Assembly: GCA_022478985.1 (NCBI GenBank)
Contig: JAKSZP010004234.1
Span: forward strand, 1-64,000
Direction of reading: 5' to 3'
Source of the DNA: Massospora cicadina
Taxonomy: Eukaryota; Entomophthoromycota; Entomophthoromycetes; Entomophthorales; Entomophthoraceae
Length of the DNA: 64,000 bases
In this document: positions 1 through 12,710 of the stretch, piece by piece
Layout of the letters: each line of letters starts with the position of its first letter
How positions within the stretch are numbered: position 1 is the stretch's first letter
Notes under the pieces: generated by a model
What the model was told of the DNA's origin: nothing
The model's database searches: none
The model's input: the letters and a program-made list of their open reading frames with translations, nothing else
Program-made: the position numbers and the translations under genes

Positions 1-159
1 GACGGCCAGTATTTGAACCTTTTTAATGACCACTTCAACCTTAGTGAGCGTTCCTCCAAAGTTAGGTGACAAAGCTAAGACCTCCTTGAGCCAGAAGGTG
101 GAGGTTAGTTTTTTAGCAGTATCAGGGTAGTTATTCATGATGGATCTTATGGGATGAAC

Positions 160-1292
160 ACGCTGAAGAGGTCAAATCAAGCCAGCTAAGAATTGGTCAC
201 CATCACTGGAAGTGCCAATAACTTTTGGACACCCTAGTACTTGGCTGAGGTACGTTTCCTCAGTTATGGTGGTCTCATCTGCTCCTCCAGCGTTCAGATG
301 ATTAAGCACTTCTATTTCTGTGGGAGCTCATAATATGTAGTAACCAACGTCATCATAAACCCCTCAGATTCCTTCCCAAGGGTATTCTCAAAAACGGCCA
401 AGGCCACAATGGAGGTAGGGGAGATGGCCACAGAATACTGGGTATCCTTAGGGGCCGCATTATCCAGCTTGGTTGGAAGGGTAGGCACAGAAGCTTTAGT
501 GAGCTTGTTCGGGCATATGGTTGTTACTTCCTTACAGGGCTTTGACTCATAAGGAGTGATATCCTTTTTAAGTTACACTGAAGGAGCAGGTTTTTTAGGG
601 AGAATAGGCACAGGTGAACTCACTCCCATTTGTTCAACAGGTGGATGATCCTCAGTGATTAGAGCCAAAGTTTTCACCTCGGCTCATTTGTTGAGGTTCA
701 TAAATGAAATTCAGCCACATCTAGCAAAACCTCTTTGATGTCGCAGATGTTTTTAAAGTAGAGTTTCACTGAAATGATATGTCTATCTAGAGAGGGCTGA
801 GAAGCTAACCCAGATAACAGGGCGGCAATAGCATTGTCAAAGGTGAGCATGTTGAGGTGAATAACCTTTATGCAGAGAGGTAAAATTGTTCAGCAAAAGC
901 AATGGGTGATTCACCTTTATACATGCTAAGACGCATAAAAGGCCTATTTTTCCCTGTGTAGACTCTGCTTTGAACCAATTTAGCCAAAAGAGCCTCCTCT
1001 ACCTCTGCCCAAGTTAGCGAAGGGTCCAGGTAAGGGTTTACTATCTCATGTGCTAGGCAGCTCAAGCATGGAGGATGTTTCAAATTTTCTGCTTCTTAGT
1101 GGCGTCATATATAATAGATTCATATACATATTAAAAGGAAGCAATAATCCCTTCCCCTGGAGTGCACTTGTTTTTTAGAGGGAGCTTTAAAGGGCGCTGC
1201 TCTAGCTCTTCAAAATGGGATAGGGTGCTGGTGATTCACTTCTCAAGAGCAACTATTCTGGTTATACAGGGATCCCCTGTAGTGAGCACCAT
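160..1292 (-). pseudogene. gag relic of element A
   Basis: The minus strand starts ATG-GTG-CTC-ACT-ACA (M-V-L-T-T) at 1292, overlapping the primer-binding site. The best preserved open stretch is 868-1083 (71 aa). It contains TWAEVEEALLAKL and PFMRLSMYKGESPIAFAEQF, matching the capsid region of B (TWAEVKEALLAEF, FMRLSMY). Stops and frameshifts break the rest. It would have encoded the structural Gag protein. The call rests on similarity to B's gag, which sits in front of a clear pol. Confidence 0.7.
1274..1291 (-). promoter_or_regulatory. Primer-binding site of element A
   Basis: On the minus strand the sequence reads TGGTGCTCACTACAGGGG directly after the LTR. The same string follows the 5' LTRs of B, D, G and, with changes, H. 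It starts with TGG, the complement of the CCA end of a tRNA. The gag ATG begins one base upstream of it. Confidence 0.75.
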
Positions 1293-1294
1293 TT

Positions 1295-2045
1295 TTTAGG
1301 AACCTAGCTGATATCTGCTCACTGGTGCTTATTGCCTGCTGGATTACAAAAAAGTTTATAAATAAAATTAAATATAATGCACTAATAAAAATTGGTTTTT
1401 ATAATTTTTATTATTAGCGCAATAAAAGTGAAAATAACACCCCTCAACATCTGACCATTCAGTAGTTAAAGTATTTTGAGGGTCAAGGAGAATTTGAAAA
1501 TATGTTTGGAATAGCTTAGCCTAGTCTGAATTAGGAAATATGGGGAACAGCATATTGAAACTTGGGATACTCACTTCATGTTAGTGGAACAATGGAAGAA
1601 GAATTATGGTTGACCAAATCATACCCATGAGGTGACAATTTATGAACTTTAGCTAATCCCCATTTGAGAAATTTATTTCACCTTGGGGACCCCCGCTAAG
1701 CCAATAAAAGAGTGGGGTCCCCGCGTAGGTGCTTTAAGGGACTTGGTTGTGGTTGGGGGAGTACCCTCTGATGATTTCCCCAAAGTCCGTCTCATGGTCA
1801 GAGTAATCTGGCTGTTCAATTTTAGGTTTATTGCCCATGCAGTATTTAAAATGGTGTTACCCCAATTTGTGGGGTTCCACTGAGAATTGACCAGGGTCTT
1901 TAGGTTGATTATTTCATCATCATTATTATTATTAAAATTGCCTTTTGGTTCATTGCAGACTCATAAATGGCCAACATTTCCCCATTTTGGCTGATTTTGA
2001 CCCAGGACATTCTTCCTTAGCAGCTGAGAGGGCAAATGTCTGACA
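1295..2045 (-). repeat. 5' LTR of element A
   Basis: The reverse complement matches the B-family LTRs at 16880-17620 and 22353-23095 over the whole length (about 750 bp). It begins TGTCAGACATTTGCC and ends next to the primer-binding site. The outer edge near 2045 is set by alignment to B and could be off by a few bases. Confidence 0.8.
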
Positions 2046-2189
2046 GAGGTTTCTGTATGCTTAAACACTTTGGTACATGACCACCAACACAGCGTTAGTT
2101 CAATATAGAGCAAAAAAATAAAAGATGGCAAAGCATGTTTGAGTTATTTTTCTTCAAAATTACACCTAGGATAACACTATATCCTGCAC

Positions 2190-4805
2190 ACAAGTCCAAC
2201 GACAGGATACATCCATAGTGGAAACACCCAAGGAAGTTGTGACTGAAGTACACAGGTTTTACACAGATTTATATAAATCCAAACCAGTCAAGCCAGCAAA
2301 ATTAAAAAATTCCTTGCCAATGCGCATATTGTCACCATGGATCAACCCAACAATTTAATTAACTTGATATCACAGAAGGAATTATGGAAAGCGGTGTGCA
2401 ATGCATTATGAAGGAAATGCCCTGGACCTGTTGGGCTTCCCTATGAATATTATAAAAGGTAATATAATAACAATTCTATTATTTTCGAGCCTCCATGAAT
2501 ATGTATATTATAAAAACATGCCTCCTTCCTAGAGGTCAAGAATCATACACAGTCACCTTCTTCAAAAAGAGAGATAGGCTAAATCTATTTGATTGGCGAC
2601 CAATCTTCTTAACCTTTCCAGATACTAAAATCTTCACTAAAACTATGGCAAACAACTAAGAGAAATTGCATCTGAAGTGATATCTCCATCACAATATGGA
2701 TTTGTCCTCAAAAAATCAATAAGGGATAATATTCACACAGCTGCTAATTTGTGCTAAGATAAAGTCTCTGGAGGCTAGTTTTCTTAGATCAATAGAAAGC
2801 TTAAGACAAGGTAAACTGGACTTATCTCAAGGCCTGCCGTCAAAAATACATACTTTCAAACATATTTATAGAATATTTGGTGATGCTGTTCACTGAGTCA
2901 GCCACTATGGAGTCCGTGGAGCAGTTTTTCTAACTAATATAGTTTTTCACAGAGGGAACTCCAACAAGAAGACCCTCTAAGCCCTCTACTATATAAATTT
3001 TAGTCTTGACCCCCTAATCTGAAATACAATTGCCCTCATCAATGGAATCAAGGTCCATGTCCAACCGCCATCAAAGTGATGGTTTTCCTGATAACTGTGT
3101 GGTGGGTATCTCCAACAACCACAAAGCTCGCATATTTGATAGGACAATACAAGAATAATCATCCATTAGCAACGCATCACTTAATGCTGAAATCTGAAAT
3201 TATACTCTTTGGAAAATATCAGACCCATTGGGCATCATAACCTTGTTCAGCAGATTAATACACCTTTGAGATTCCTCATCAGATCTAGGAGGCAAAGATC
3301 ACCAATTACCCCACTTGAACTTCCATTCACTACCAAGCCGGCAGCTGGACCTGCCTGCCACTTGGGAGTATGGCAGAGTCAGGGGGTACGCCAACACCAT
3401 GATAGGACTTATCTCCTAGATAAAATAACAAACACATTGCCTCTTTGCATGGACAACATACAGGACAGACTGGACGATTTTTTGATATCTAATTCCATGA
3501 TATTAATCATCTTATTTATGGCCCATGTAATTGTTTTTTCATCATCCTTTTTTAACACAATCTATGCCTTAATAAAGGAATGGCTTTGGTCTGACCACAA
3601 AATCCCTGTGCGCCTTCAACTTTATTTGACCATAGGCATTATAGAGGTATAGGCTAAATAATTATGTAGAACAAGCAGCCCATATACTAGGATCCTGGAT
3701 AGCCTAGGTGACTAGTACAGACTTTCCAGACCTACATTGTGCCTAAGCAGCAAGATCAAACTTTGCACGAGCACTCCAAATAAGAAACCCAGGTTATCCA
3801 AACTCCTTGGTTAGGTATCTGGCATCTCACTCAACTGCTACAGGACCACATGGCATCCTATACACTTCAAATGTATACTTCTTGAAATGAGAAGAGTGGA
3901 ATGGAAGAACCACATAAGTGGCTAGACTAGCAAATGAGGCCTAAGGCTAACTTACGGACAAGAAGATGAGGGCCAAGTAGTTATAAAAGTGATAAATTGT
4001 AAGCTGAGTACCATTTCCAGGATTGATTACCTGGATGCAATGGACATACAATACATCCTGGAGACCCAAAGAATGATCTGGAGATACACATCATCTACTA
4101 TTACAACCCAGGATATGACACATGCATGGTGATGTATGCAGAGAGTGTGTTGCATGTCAGAGCAATAAAACACTTTCCACTCTTCATGCACAATTTGTGT
4201 CCAATATGGAAGCTTAGTAAACCACCTAGAAAATGTCCGCCATTGGAAATTATCTAAAAAAGGTCATGCGCCTATTCTGCCAAGGCAATGGACAATCCTT
4301 CTGTTAATTTAGAAACATGTTTGTTCTCAACATGGAGTCACCTATTCATCCATCTCTTTTTTAAGCACTAGGTGGTCCCCTACCTATTCATCCATCTCTA
4401 TGGGCATTAATAGTAGCAATAGCAATATGGACAATCCATATTATAGTATTAGATTTATTTGCAGGAACAACGCCCACCCTCCAAAAAGCATCAATCATTT
4501 CAATAGCATATGTTGGAACATTCAAGCATGGTTTTTTGGCAACATGACCCCACGCAATAAAAGACTAATTAACTTATGGTTTCCCATATGGTTCCTAAAC
4601 ATTGACCCATTCCTTCACTCATGCTGCATCCAAGCATAAGTTGGCATGAATCCCCCATTGTCATAAACTTGGCGGTCCTGGATGACAACAGGAGGAACTA
4701 TAAACCCTTTATGGTGTCCTTTTAAGTATTTTATATTATTAGTACCATCATTACATAAGGAGCGTACATCCCCTGGTCAACCTTCCCTGAATAAATATAA
4801 TATTA
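2190..4805 (+). mobile_element. LINE1: degenerate non-LTR retrotransposon (LINE)
   Basis: A run of reverse-transcriptase relics in all three frames, with the order expected of a LINE. A finger-region stretch (about 2360-2460) resembles the K-P-G-D-G-L-P-Y-E-Y-Y motif. LFDWRPI lies at about 2578, QEDPLSPLLY at about 2960 and FPDNCVVGISN (a decayed F-A-D-D) at about 3082. A long C-terminal region runs to 4640. The same C-terminal and 3' sequence occurs on the minus strand at 48.6-50 kb (LINE2), so this is one family. The 3' end near 4805 carries the tail also seen on F elements and SINEs. No endonuclease part is recognisable, so the copy is probably 5' truncated. Confidence 0.8.
2530..4640 (+). 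pseudogene. LINE1 reverse transcriptase and C-terminal domain relic
   Basis: Would have encoded the RT that copies the RNA at a nicked target. RT motifs are visible but the frame is lost several times (stops at QEDPLSPLLYK-F-stop, a one-frame shift before the F-x-D-x motif). The longest open parts are 3209-3652 and 4400-4639. The first contains LIKEWLWSDHKIPVRL, matching LIQGWLWIGRPPPVKL in LINE2. The second contains QAWFFGNM and WFLNIDPFLHSCC, matching QAWLFGFL and WFLTSDPFLHTCS in LINE2. This conserved C-terminal region past the RT is of unknown function; a role like the zinc-binding tail of other LINEs is only a guess. Confidence 0.7.
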
Positions 4806-5034
4806 GTTATGGTACTCCAAGGCTAAAAATGAGAAGAGCAAGGGAATCTGGAATAGGCAGAGGGTAGATTGATTTAGATACATAAAAATTCAGCTTATCA
4901 GAGCTCTCAAAAATCTTTTGACCTTGATAGAGCTTTAATTCTGAGATTTGGGTTAACAGCAAGTATGACAAATCCATGCATTAACAATTTAATATATTTT
5001 ATCAATCAGGCATCTTGAAAATATTTTCATCTCA

Positions 5035-5089
5035 ATAAAGATGCGTGGCGGCTCCCCCTTTGGGTTGGGAACCACTAGTACTAAAAAAA
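5035..5089 (+). repeat. Ultra-short retroposed fragment no. 1 (55 bp) with 18-bp TSD
   Basis: A 55-bp insert ending GGGAACCACTAGTACTA plus seven A. It is flanked by gaaaatattttcatctca (5017-5034) and gaaaatattttaatctca (5090-5107), an 18-bp duplication with one mismatch. It is the longest of four copies sharing the same 3' end and poly(A), each cut to a different 5' length. This is the signature of target-primed reverse transcription of a polyadenylated RNA. Confidence 0.8.
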
Positions 5090-5107
5090 GAAAATATTTT
5101 AATCTCA

Positions 5108-7358
5108 TCCGCTTATAGAGTGTCATAGTTGTTAATTTGTGGGTAAAATATTTTCATTTACTGGAACCCCCTTCAGGTCTATAATAGAAGGTTGTTTTCT
5201 ATTAGGAGGCAGCACTAAATTCAATTTTAGTGTTAGTGAAAATCAAGTCAGTTCACCTATTTCACCAAGGGTTAAAAATTAAATTAGAATCTTGATCTAA
5301 GCTATTTTACCAAGGGTTAGGAGTAGAATTATTACTCCAATCAAAATTATTTTTCCAAGATTAAACCTTAGAGTTACTGATGTTATTTAAGCTATTTTAC
5401 ACCAGGACATTTTTCGCCACTAGTTGAACATCCAATTGTCTGACCCCCTATGCGCTTTATAAGTCAAATCAGGGTAATTGAAAATGATTTTAATCATAAT
5501 TTTAACCCCAAATTATTCATTTTACCCCTAATGTTTGTTTAATCAATTTCCTCAATAGAATGGGTTCTTTAAAAACTGGTATTAATGTCTCACCAGTCTA
5601 TATGAATCTATCCAAGATTTCTAGCATCAATTTGGATTACTCTTTGATCCAGAGATTGCACTAACATGATTTTTATATTGTTATCCAAACTTATTATAAC
5701 CTCTTCCCAACTTACTGCACTGTTTTTTATTTACCCAATTTTGATTTCCTGCAAGGCCCAGGCACAGGAAAATTCCTAGGCTTCCTTCTGATTCTTCCTC
5801 GCCCATACTATAAAGGCAACAGCCCACCTAAGGGTATGTTGCCAGTTTATTTATTACTTTGATTTCCCATTAAGTAAAACTATTCTTCTTTCACCTCTTT
5901 ATTTTAAATTACGCCTTTTACACCATACAGTTAGGATCTCAAATAAATTTGGCAATGCACACCATCATCCGTGAATGGCCTCTGGATTAAGGGAGTAGAT
6001 GTTCCAATGCATTGATCAAGTAGTGTACCTCACAGTAATCAAAATTGTGAATTTGTATCTTTCCAGCACCATTGCCAATCTGTCATGAACATTGATCCCC
6101 CTGCAACCAAACTTTGCCTTATCAATCATCCAACAATTTGGCAAGATCTGCCCAATCTATGTTCCTATACTATTGAGTATGTTCTTATACAATATCCAAC
6201 AGCCATAAAACTTGAAGGGGGTTCATACTCCCTACCTCTCCCATCTATGAGAGTTGACCCAGTAAGACCTGTGGATGCCCCCATTACAGCCTTCTGGCTT
6301 ATTATTTGAGCCTTTGGTATGTTATAAAACTGATTTACTCTTCATTAAGACCCTGAATGGTCCCAGTATCAAGACTTTAGATCAGCTGATCCCATGGCAT
6401 TTTAGACCATTCACTGAAAAATAACACCCAGTTTGTATGGCTAGTCTTCTTATAATCAGCTAGACCATGACAATCTTTGTGTATAGTAACTACTACCCTG
6501 AAGCTGCGTTGCTAATCACGTCTTTTAAACTTATATATTCAGAGCATTAATTTAATAAGTTATTTTTTATTAAAAACTGATATTAAAACAAAAATTATAT
6601 AATATAAGCCTCTTAACTATAAAGACATATATAAATCCATATACTGATCCTATTTTACATTTTTTAAGTACAAGTTCAATTTTTATTGCTTTTATGATTA
6701 ATCAGCTATTATGCCAAAAAGCTTTACCCTAAAGTCTTCAGGTGCTACATTTTGTTGCTAATAATGTCCTTTCCAATTCTCTTATATTCCTAATGATAGC
6801 CTCATTAATAGTTTAGTATGTTAACTATGTTTAAATTCATATACCTTTAAAGTTTGACCCCTGGTTCTTATAAAAATGTTACAATATTAAGATAAACCTT
6901 TGTCAATTATCTGCTGAAACTTCCATTGAGTAAAGAAAATTTTATAGTAAATGACTCAAAGGGTGAGTTAAGTCAAGGGTAGGTTATGTTGCAAGAAAAT
7001 GACTTTAATTTAATATTTAAAAATCCCTAACATTTTATAAATCTATAAGCAGATTTATGTGTCATATTTACTGATCAGTGATATCTTTTTCATTTTAATT
7101 TCATAATGTATTATATTTTTTTCAAGTACTGATACAATTTTTTTACTTCTAGTAGAGTGGTAGTATTATAAACTTTTTACAGATAGCTTATCATTAGATA
7201 CCAAGTTCAACTGAACTATACTTCTTTATATTTTAAAAAACTTTACATTATGAAATTCATTTTTTATATTTGAAACCAAGATTACAAAGAGTTAAGTAAG
7301 ATTATAAGGAGATTTTTAAAACAAGAGAATGTTTTAGGCTTTATATACTCAAAAAAAA
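5108..7358. other. Unassigned AT-rich region
   Basis: About 2.2 kb without a recognisable gene. The stretch 5640-6000 has an LTR-like look (TATAAAGG near 5810 and AT-rich DNA after it), but no second copy was found in the window. The 74-codon open frame at 6085-6309 matches nothing I know. The rest, to 7358, is AT-rich and without pattern. Confidence 0.4.
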
Positions 7359-7630
7359 GATGCCCCAATGGTAGAATATGGACCAACTACCACTGCTTCC
7401 CAAGTTTGATTCTGGTACATAAACTTTGGGTAGGGGATGACTATGACTTTGTTGGCGTTGCACACCAATGCCCTGAACTGAGATAGCAAATAGCAAAGCA
7501 GTACATGGAGTTCCTGGCCTATCATATGCCACACATGGGGGTTTTTTCAGGTTTTATCCTCCTTTACCATTTTTTATTCACCTTAATTGGTGCAATATTG
7601 TCCTCAGGTTGGACCACCTCAAATAAAATT
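7359..7630 (+). repeat. S1: tRNA-derived SINE
   Basis: Aligns along its length with S2 and S3. The head has an A-box-like AATGGTAGAATATGG and a B-box-like AGTTTGATTCT, the spacing of an RNA polymerase III promoter. A tRNA-unrelated body follows. The 3' end reads CTCAGGTTGGACCACCTC then AAATAAAATT. It is the most diverged of the three copies. No clear target duplication is visible. Confidence 0.75.
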
Positions 7631-8159
7631 ATAGATGTTCAAAAACTAATCTCTTTCCACTCAGTTTGTCTTTATTATTAAATCACAGAACTTTTACTGC
7701 TTACTTGGTTTTGCAGTGTGTAGAGTATTGAGATATTTTTAACAAACAAAGGTAGGTAGAATATCTGAGTATTGATGGCTGAATCAACCCTCTTCATTAT
7801 TGTCTTAAGTAAGGTGCGCTACACTAAAACAAAGACCTAGATTACCTTTAACACTACACAATATATGAAGTTAAATTTCTATATAAAATCTTAATAGCGG
7901 GACAAAAATTATTTCAGTTTAGTACTTGATGCATAGTCAATTTTAATTCCTTAACTTAGGAAGTAGATTACCACAGCCATATAACTACTATAAACTATGA
8001 TAATAACAAGCTAAACTACAGTCATAGTGTTTTATAAAATCAGATATAAGCATTTTCCATATTTTAATTGTTTTTTGAATATAAAAGTAGATTTTACCCA
8101 GTAATTTTAGTAAAATATATAATTTCTTTTATTCAGGTATGAATACAAACTTAAGCAAA
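7631..8159. other. Unassigned AT-rich region
   Basis: No open frame, repeat pair or RNA gene recognised. Confidence 0.4.
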
Positions 8160-11040
8160 ATTTATGCAAATAGGGAGCTAGGCAAATTCAACTAGAGCCT
8201 CCTCATCTCACAACTTGGGAAAGCCCATGAAAACATGGGTGATTAGTGAACATCAAAACCTAGAGAGATGCACTGGTTGTATCCTTTATTGGATTGAAGG
8301 GGATGCGGGATGGTAATGATGACTCTGAAGACTTGTTCTCAAGGGTATCTACCACTCCCTGAGGGGAGAATATAGGAAGGGGGAGTGAGAGTTGGGAAAT
8401 GGAGCTTGTCAAACTGCTTTCCCACAAGCTGGGGTTGTGCGGGTGCAGACCCCAGGACAAGGGAGGCGCAATCCTGGTTGGCTGCTCTTTGATGCACCTG
8501 TCTACAATAAATGTCATGGTGTGTTGGGTTGGGTTGGCCTGAGCTCAGCTAGCTTCCAGTTCAACCAGCATGAGCTGGCTGTTGGTGAAAGTAATCATGC
8601 AAGAAAATAATGAGTAATCTGAAAGGACTCCAAGGATTCCTGGATGTCAGTATTCTAACCTGATGGATCCTTCAGATAGTATCAGAATCAGAGGTTTCAG
8701 TTAGTCAGATGTAATTGCTGGCTAATCGCCTAGTTTGATACTATTTAATGTTATATATTTAATTGAGTTTAGGTTTGATGGAAGATGCGTTCACTGCTGA
8801 AATGCCATCCAAAGATTGTTGTGGGAGTTTCCATTGGAAAGCTGTTAAACCTATACAAATCATCTAAAAATGGTTCTGCCAACTAATTTGGAGCACAGAC
8901 AACTCATGCCAAGGATGCTCAAAGTCTTATTTAATTATGAATTTATATATGATTGACCAGCGACTTGTGCTGATGAAGGATTGACCTAATTTTGTATTTG
9001 GTGATCAGATGAGTGGATATGGAGGAATTACTATGAATTATGAATGAATGAGTTTACAATCTGATAGAGTTTTGGAATCAAGAGGACGATGTGTTTTCTG
9101 GTATTTGATTGACCAAAGAGTACTTGGGCGCAGTAGCACCAAAAGTAGTATAAATAGTCGTTCATTCCCTCCTATTAACATCTCTCGTTTGCCCATTTTT
9201 CCTGTTTGTTTGAAGTAGCCTAGAGCAACTAGAGTGAGGAAGGAGGGATAGGAGAACCCTGATAGGTGTGGGTGATCACACCTGGAGTGGCCGGCGCTTC
9301 CAGATCCCATGCCTCCTCCCTATAAGGAACCAGCGAGAACCTGGCCAGCTGGCTACAAGAAGATGCGCTGACAGGCTGCCAACCTTGTGGGGTGCAGCAT
9401 GGGAGTGCCATGGCTGCCCAGGAAGGGGGATGAACTCGCCAGGGCATGCCCATATGGGTTGGTGAAGAGTCATGAGGGTGGGGCAGCATGGGAGTGACCG
9501 AGCCACCCATGAAAGGGGGCAGGACTTTCCAGGGCACACGCCAAGGACACCTGGGGCTAAAGGCAAAGCCATTGGTGGTTAGTTGGTGGGTTGGACGCGG
9601 ACTTGTAGGGATTGGTATGCCAATGAAGGCGAAATGGCAAAGGGCCAACCAGTCATCATACTGGTTGGCCTGGCACACTAGCAGAGCCCATGGTCAATTT
9701 TGTGACAATGGACAAAAAGGGGTCATAGAGCATAACTTTACTAAAAAAGCAGGTGACAAGATTGAGAGCTTTGGCTCCACCCCCTCAGGGGCCTTAAACC
9801 TGGGGGTAATTGGTTCTTATATCTCACAGGGAGATGAGAGGTATATTACTCTGTCCTGTCTGGTGCAGATAGTCTGTTTCATGGAGCATGCTGATAATGG
9901 TTAGACTAACCTGGAGCTCCAGGTGAGTGACCATCTAAAACCCCAGCCATAATACCTCAGGTACAGCTATCTATATTAATGTATGGAAAATCATGAAGGT
10001 AGCCATAAGGACCAACAAAGGATTTTAAAAATTAGAAATCATTGCCACCAACTGGTTAATAGAACTCTTTATCACACAATTAAATTTAACTTTTTAAAGA
10101 ATTTTTTATTGAAACATAAAATGGTGGAACAGGAAAATGGAGTGACATAAGTACCTGTCAGGGATTGCTACTCTATATGCTTTCTAGAGGGGGAACTATA
10201 GCTAATCACACTACTGTCAAAAAATTTTATGATTTAGTTATGGTAGATTGTCATTATAAATTAATTCTGAACTGACACAGATCTAACCTGCCCAGTTGGA
10301 TTGAAATCATATTTTATAATGAGAATATTTATTCTTTTGTGATCACACTTGGAATAATGACAATGATACCATAAGCAGATGGCAGGTTGCACTCATAGCT
10401 AGGCCACATATAGTTAGCTCCATTGAGTAGAAAAAATTACCCACACCTGTACCTGTCAGTGGTGGGCTTATTTGAAAATCTGCAGGGAATCTAGCAGATA
10501 GGAGTCCTTGTGCTTGAAACCAACTTGGCCCCTTTATTTTCAACGGAATCTGAATTGACCTTTCTGGAAGAGCTTGAACCTGCCAATATCCCCTCTTGGG
10601 GACATGCGCCAGATACATTCCACTGATGATGGCTTCTACTCTCTGCCACCTCTGGCTCAGCTTTTGAATTCTACCCACCAATTCATTGGTGGTGAGCAGG
10701 GGAAGTTGAGGTGTGATCCACAGGGGAAATGCTGTTAACTACTTTTGTCCATTACATGGGCTAAATCTCCCAGGGTGACAAGAAGGATAGCTGCTGGCTT
10801 CTTCCCCTTTTTTGTGCAAAATGTAATTTTCTCCCTGTCAAGCTGCAGGGGGTTGTTCCCCAAGGCTTACAGTCTATCCATTACTTAAATGGTAGGCATA
10901 TATCAGTTTGAGGGTAGTGTGAGCTACACCCATTTGCAGTTGGGTTCACATTTGTGGTGCTCAGATTTGTGAAGCCCTAGTGCTGTGGGGCAGTACCCCA
11001 AGCCTTAATACTGCAATGATAAATATAATAGGAGTCATTT
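8160..11040. other. Unassigned GC-richer island, possibly a retroelement relic
   Basis: Visibly richer in G and C than its surroundings, with several overlapping open frames on both strands, none recognisable as a known family. On the minus strand, 10343-10690 reads LLTTNELVGRIQKLSQRW and onward. That resembles the start of the gag proteins here (M-V-L-T-T followed by a short coiled coil), so it may be the 5' end of another gypsy element. A near-palindrome cccatg-aaaa-catggg lies at 8226. There are no second LTR, no pol motifs and no TSD, so the assignment stays open. Confidence 0.3.
9389..9566 (+). repeat. Imperfect tandem duplication, period about 89 bp
   Basis: gcagcatgggagtg at 9394 recurs at 9483. 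Both units continue with a GGGGG run and then ccagggca. The two units have diverged but keep the same order of blocks. Confidence 0.6.
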
Positions 11041-12698
11041 GAGATTTTATAAACTCAAAAAACTTTATGAAGTAAATCACTAACTATTTATCTTTATCAC
11101 TATCATACATATAAAGGTGCTATAAATTAATTTTAATTCTTTTATTTGGCATAAACTTTATAATATGTCACATTATTGAAATTAGTACCTGAATCCAGTA
11201 TTCTTAAATATGATTAACCTATGAAATATATCAAAGTACCTGCAAGGAATGGATTTGCCATTTGTTTAAATTTAAGGTTTTTCATTGATTGTTGAGACTG
11301 ATAACCCTTAAATTTGATAACTGACAGGTTCAGTATGTGCACTCTTTGCATTGTCTGATAATATATAACTGTCACTTGATAATAGTATGAAGACTATTAT
11401 CTGCAGTTGAATAGACAACCTATTCTGGTCCTTTGCTCAACCTGTATTTCTCCTTAAAATAATACTCCTGATGTTTCAATAGGGATTTATATCATTATCT
11501 GCCTGACTTGATCCACAACCAGATCCCTAATTTATAGCTTTTCCTCAGGTGACACAAAGTTGGTAGCAATTCCCATCTAAACTCAGCTTCTCTTCTAAGG
11601 ATCCTTGATCCTTACTCATTATCCTACTAAAGAGTCCCCAAATAAAAGCACACAGCAATAATACCCTGAAAGATGAATAGACTAAAACCAATACTGAATT
11701 CTGCTATTTACTTTTTTATTGTAAATTATTAGGGGAATTTATAGAGGGAATTTGGTGCCCAACCCTCAGCTGGCACCTCAGCCATGAAATGGCAGCCATT
11801 GCCATTGAATTTTCTTTTATCATCTCACCAGCAATGGTCTTCCCTATTTTGGCTAGGATTCCTTTATCAGATATCATTGAGACCTAAAACAAAAAGAATC
11901 AGAAAACATGTCCCTAACATTTTTCACTCAATCTCAGTAAACTAACTATATTTAGTGAGAGACCTGCTTAGGTAATGGGACTTGTTACCTATTATGGCAG
12001 GTTGCAAACCAACTTATCAATTTTCTAGTTATAGGCAGCATCACTCACCTCGCAACTTTCTCCTTAGATTCCTAATTAGTCTGTGATAAAACCTGATTAA
12101 TCCCAATTAGTATGCCTGATAGTTAACTATTGACCATCAGATAACCTCATTTTGTTGGCAACTCTGCCAGAAGAGATCTTAAGCATTCACCTGGATCAAT
12201 CCCCAATGGATCTGATGCTGGAAAATTACCTAAAATTCCCTGAACATTATTAACTTAAAATTGGGGTCAACCATTATCCAATTCACTTGCCATAGAGAAC
12301 TATCCCCTAGTGACCCATGGTAATCTAGATGGCTGGAAAGATGGGCAAAAATCCCAACACCATTTAAGTTTGTTGTAAGCTTGATAAATAAACCAATAAA
12401 ATGGAACTAGGTTTGTGATTAAATTTTGGAGATAGTAAACTAAACTTATTCTTAACTGTTGTGTTAAGTCTGAGGCTTGTTATGAAGAGGTTACATTGAA
12501 GTTAATTTTTGTTTTATATATCTAGTGACTACAGCACTTTACATATTGTTTCTGCTTTACCCTACAAACCTTCTTCCAAAACAAATGACTAAAATTATAT
12601 CATCCAACTGTGTTTAAATACTGAGAAGACATTAAAATTTCCAAAGCCCCAGCAATAGCCAATATTAAAATTATCCTCTTTAAATATCAGTTTTATAA
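11041..12698. other. Unassigned AT-rich region
   Basis: No open frame above about 60 codons and no sequence related to the retroelements of this window was recognised. Confidence 0.4.
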
Positions 12699-12710
12699 AG
12701 ATTCAGTTCT

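Larger units (their letters stand above)
1..2045 (-). mobile_element. Element A: Ty3/gypsy retrotransposon, 5' part, cut by window edge
   Basis: Reading on the minus strand, this is a 5' LTR followed by primer-binding site and gag. It is the same family as element B: the 1-1290 stretch aligns base by base, with scattered changes, to the reverse complement of about 17621-18925 in B. Only the 5' LTR, leader and gag region fall in the window; protease, RT and integrase would lie beyond position 1. Its reading frames are broken, so it is a fossil copy. Confidence 0.85.

Noticed and set aside
3209..3652. 147-codon frame as a host gene
   Set aside because: It matches the C-terminal region of LINE2 on the minus strand and follows RT motifs, so it is part of LINE1.
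5035..5089. Idea that the ultra-short fragments derive from 5S rRNA (TTGGGT-GG-ACC-like string)
   Set aside because: Only a loose resemblance over about 15 bases; the similarity to the SINE and LINE tails is better and explains the poly(A).
7349..7534. Minus-strand open frames of about 62 aa over SINE S1 that recur over S2 (12693-12896) and S3 (47797-47985)
   Set aside because: Their conservation follows from the SINE sequence itself; the SINE has a pol III-type head and the frames are not in a coding context.
9229..9678. 149-codon minus-strand frame and overlapping frames on the other strand
   Set aside because: It spans the GC-rich tandem duplication, is Pro/Ser/Thr-rich without domain, and several frames overlap on both strands, as expected by chance in GC-rich DNA.
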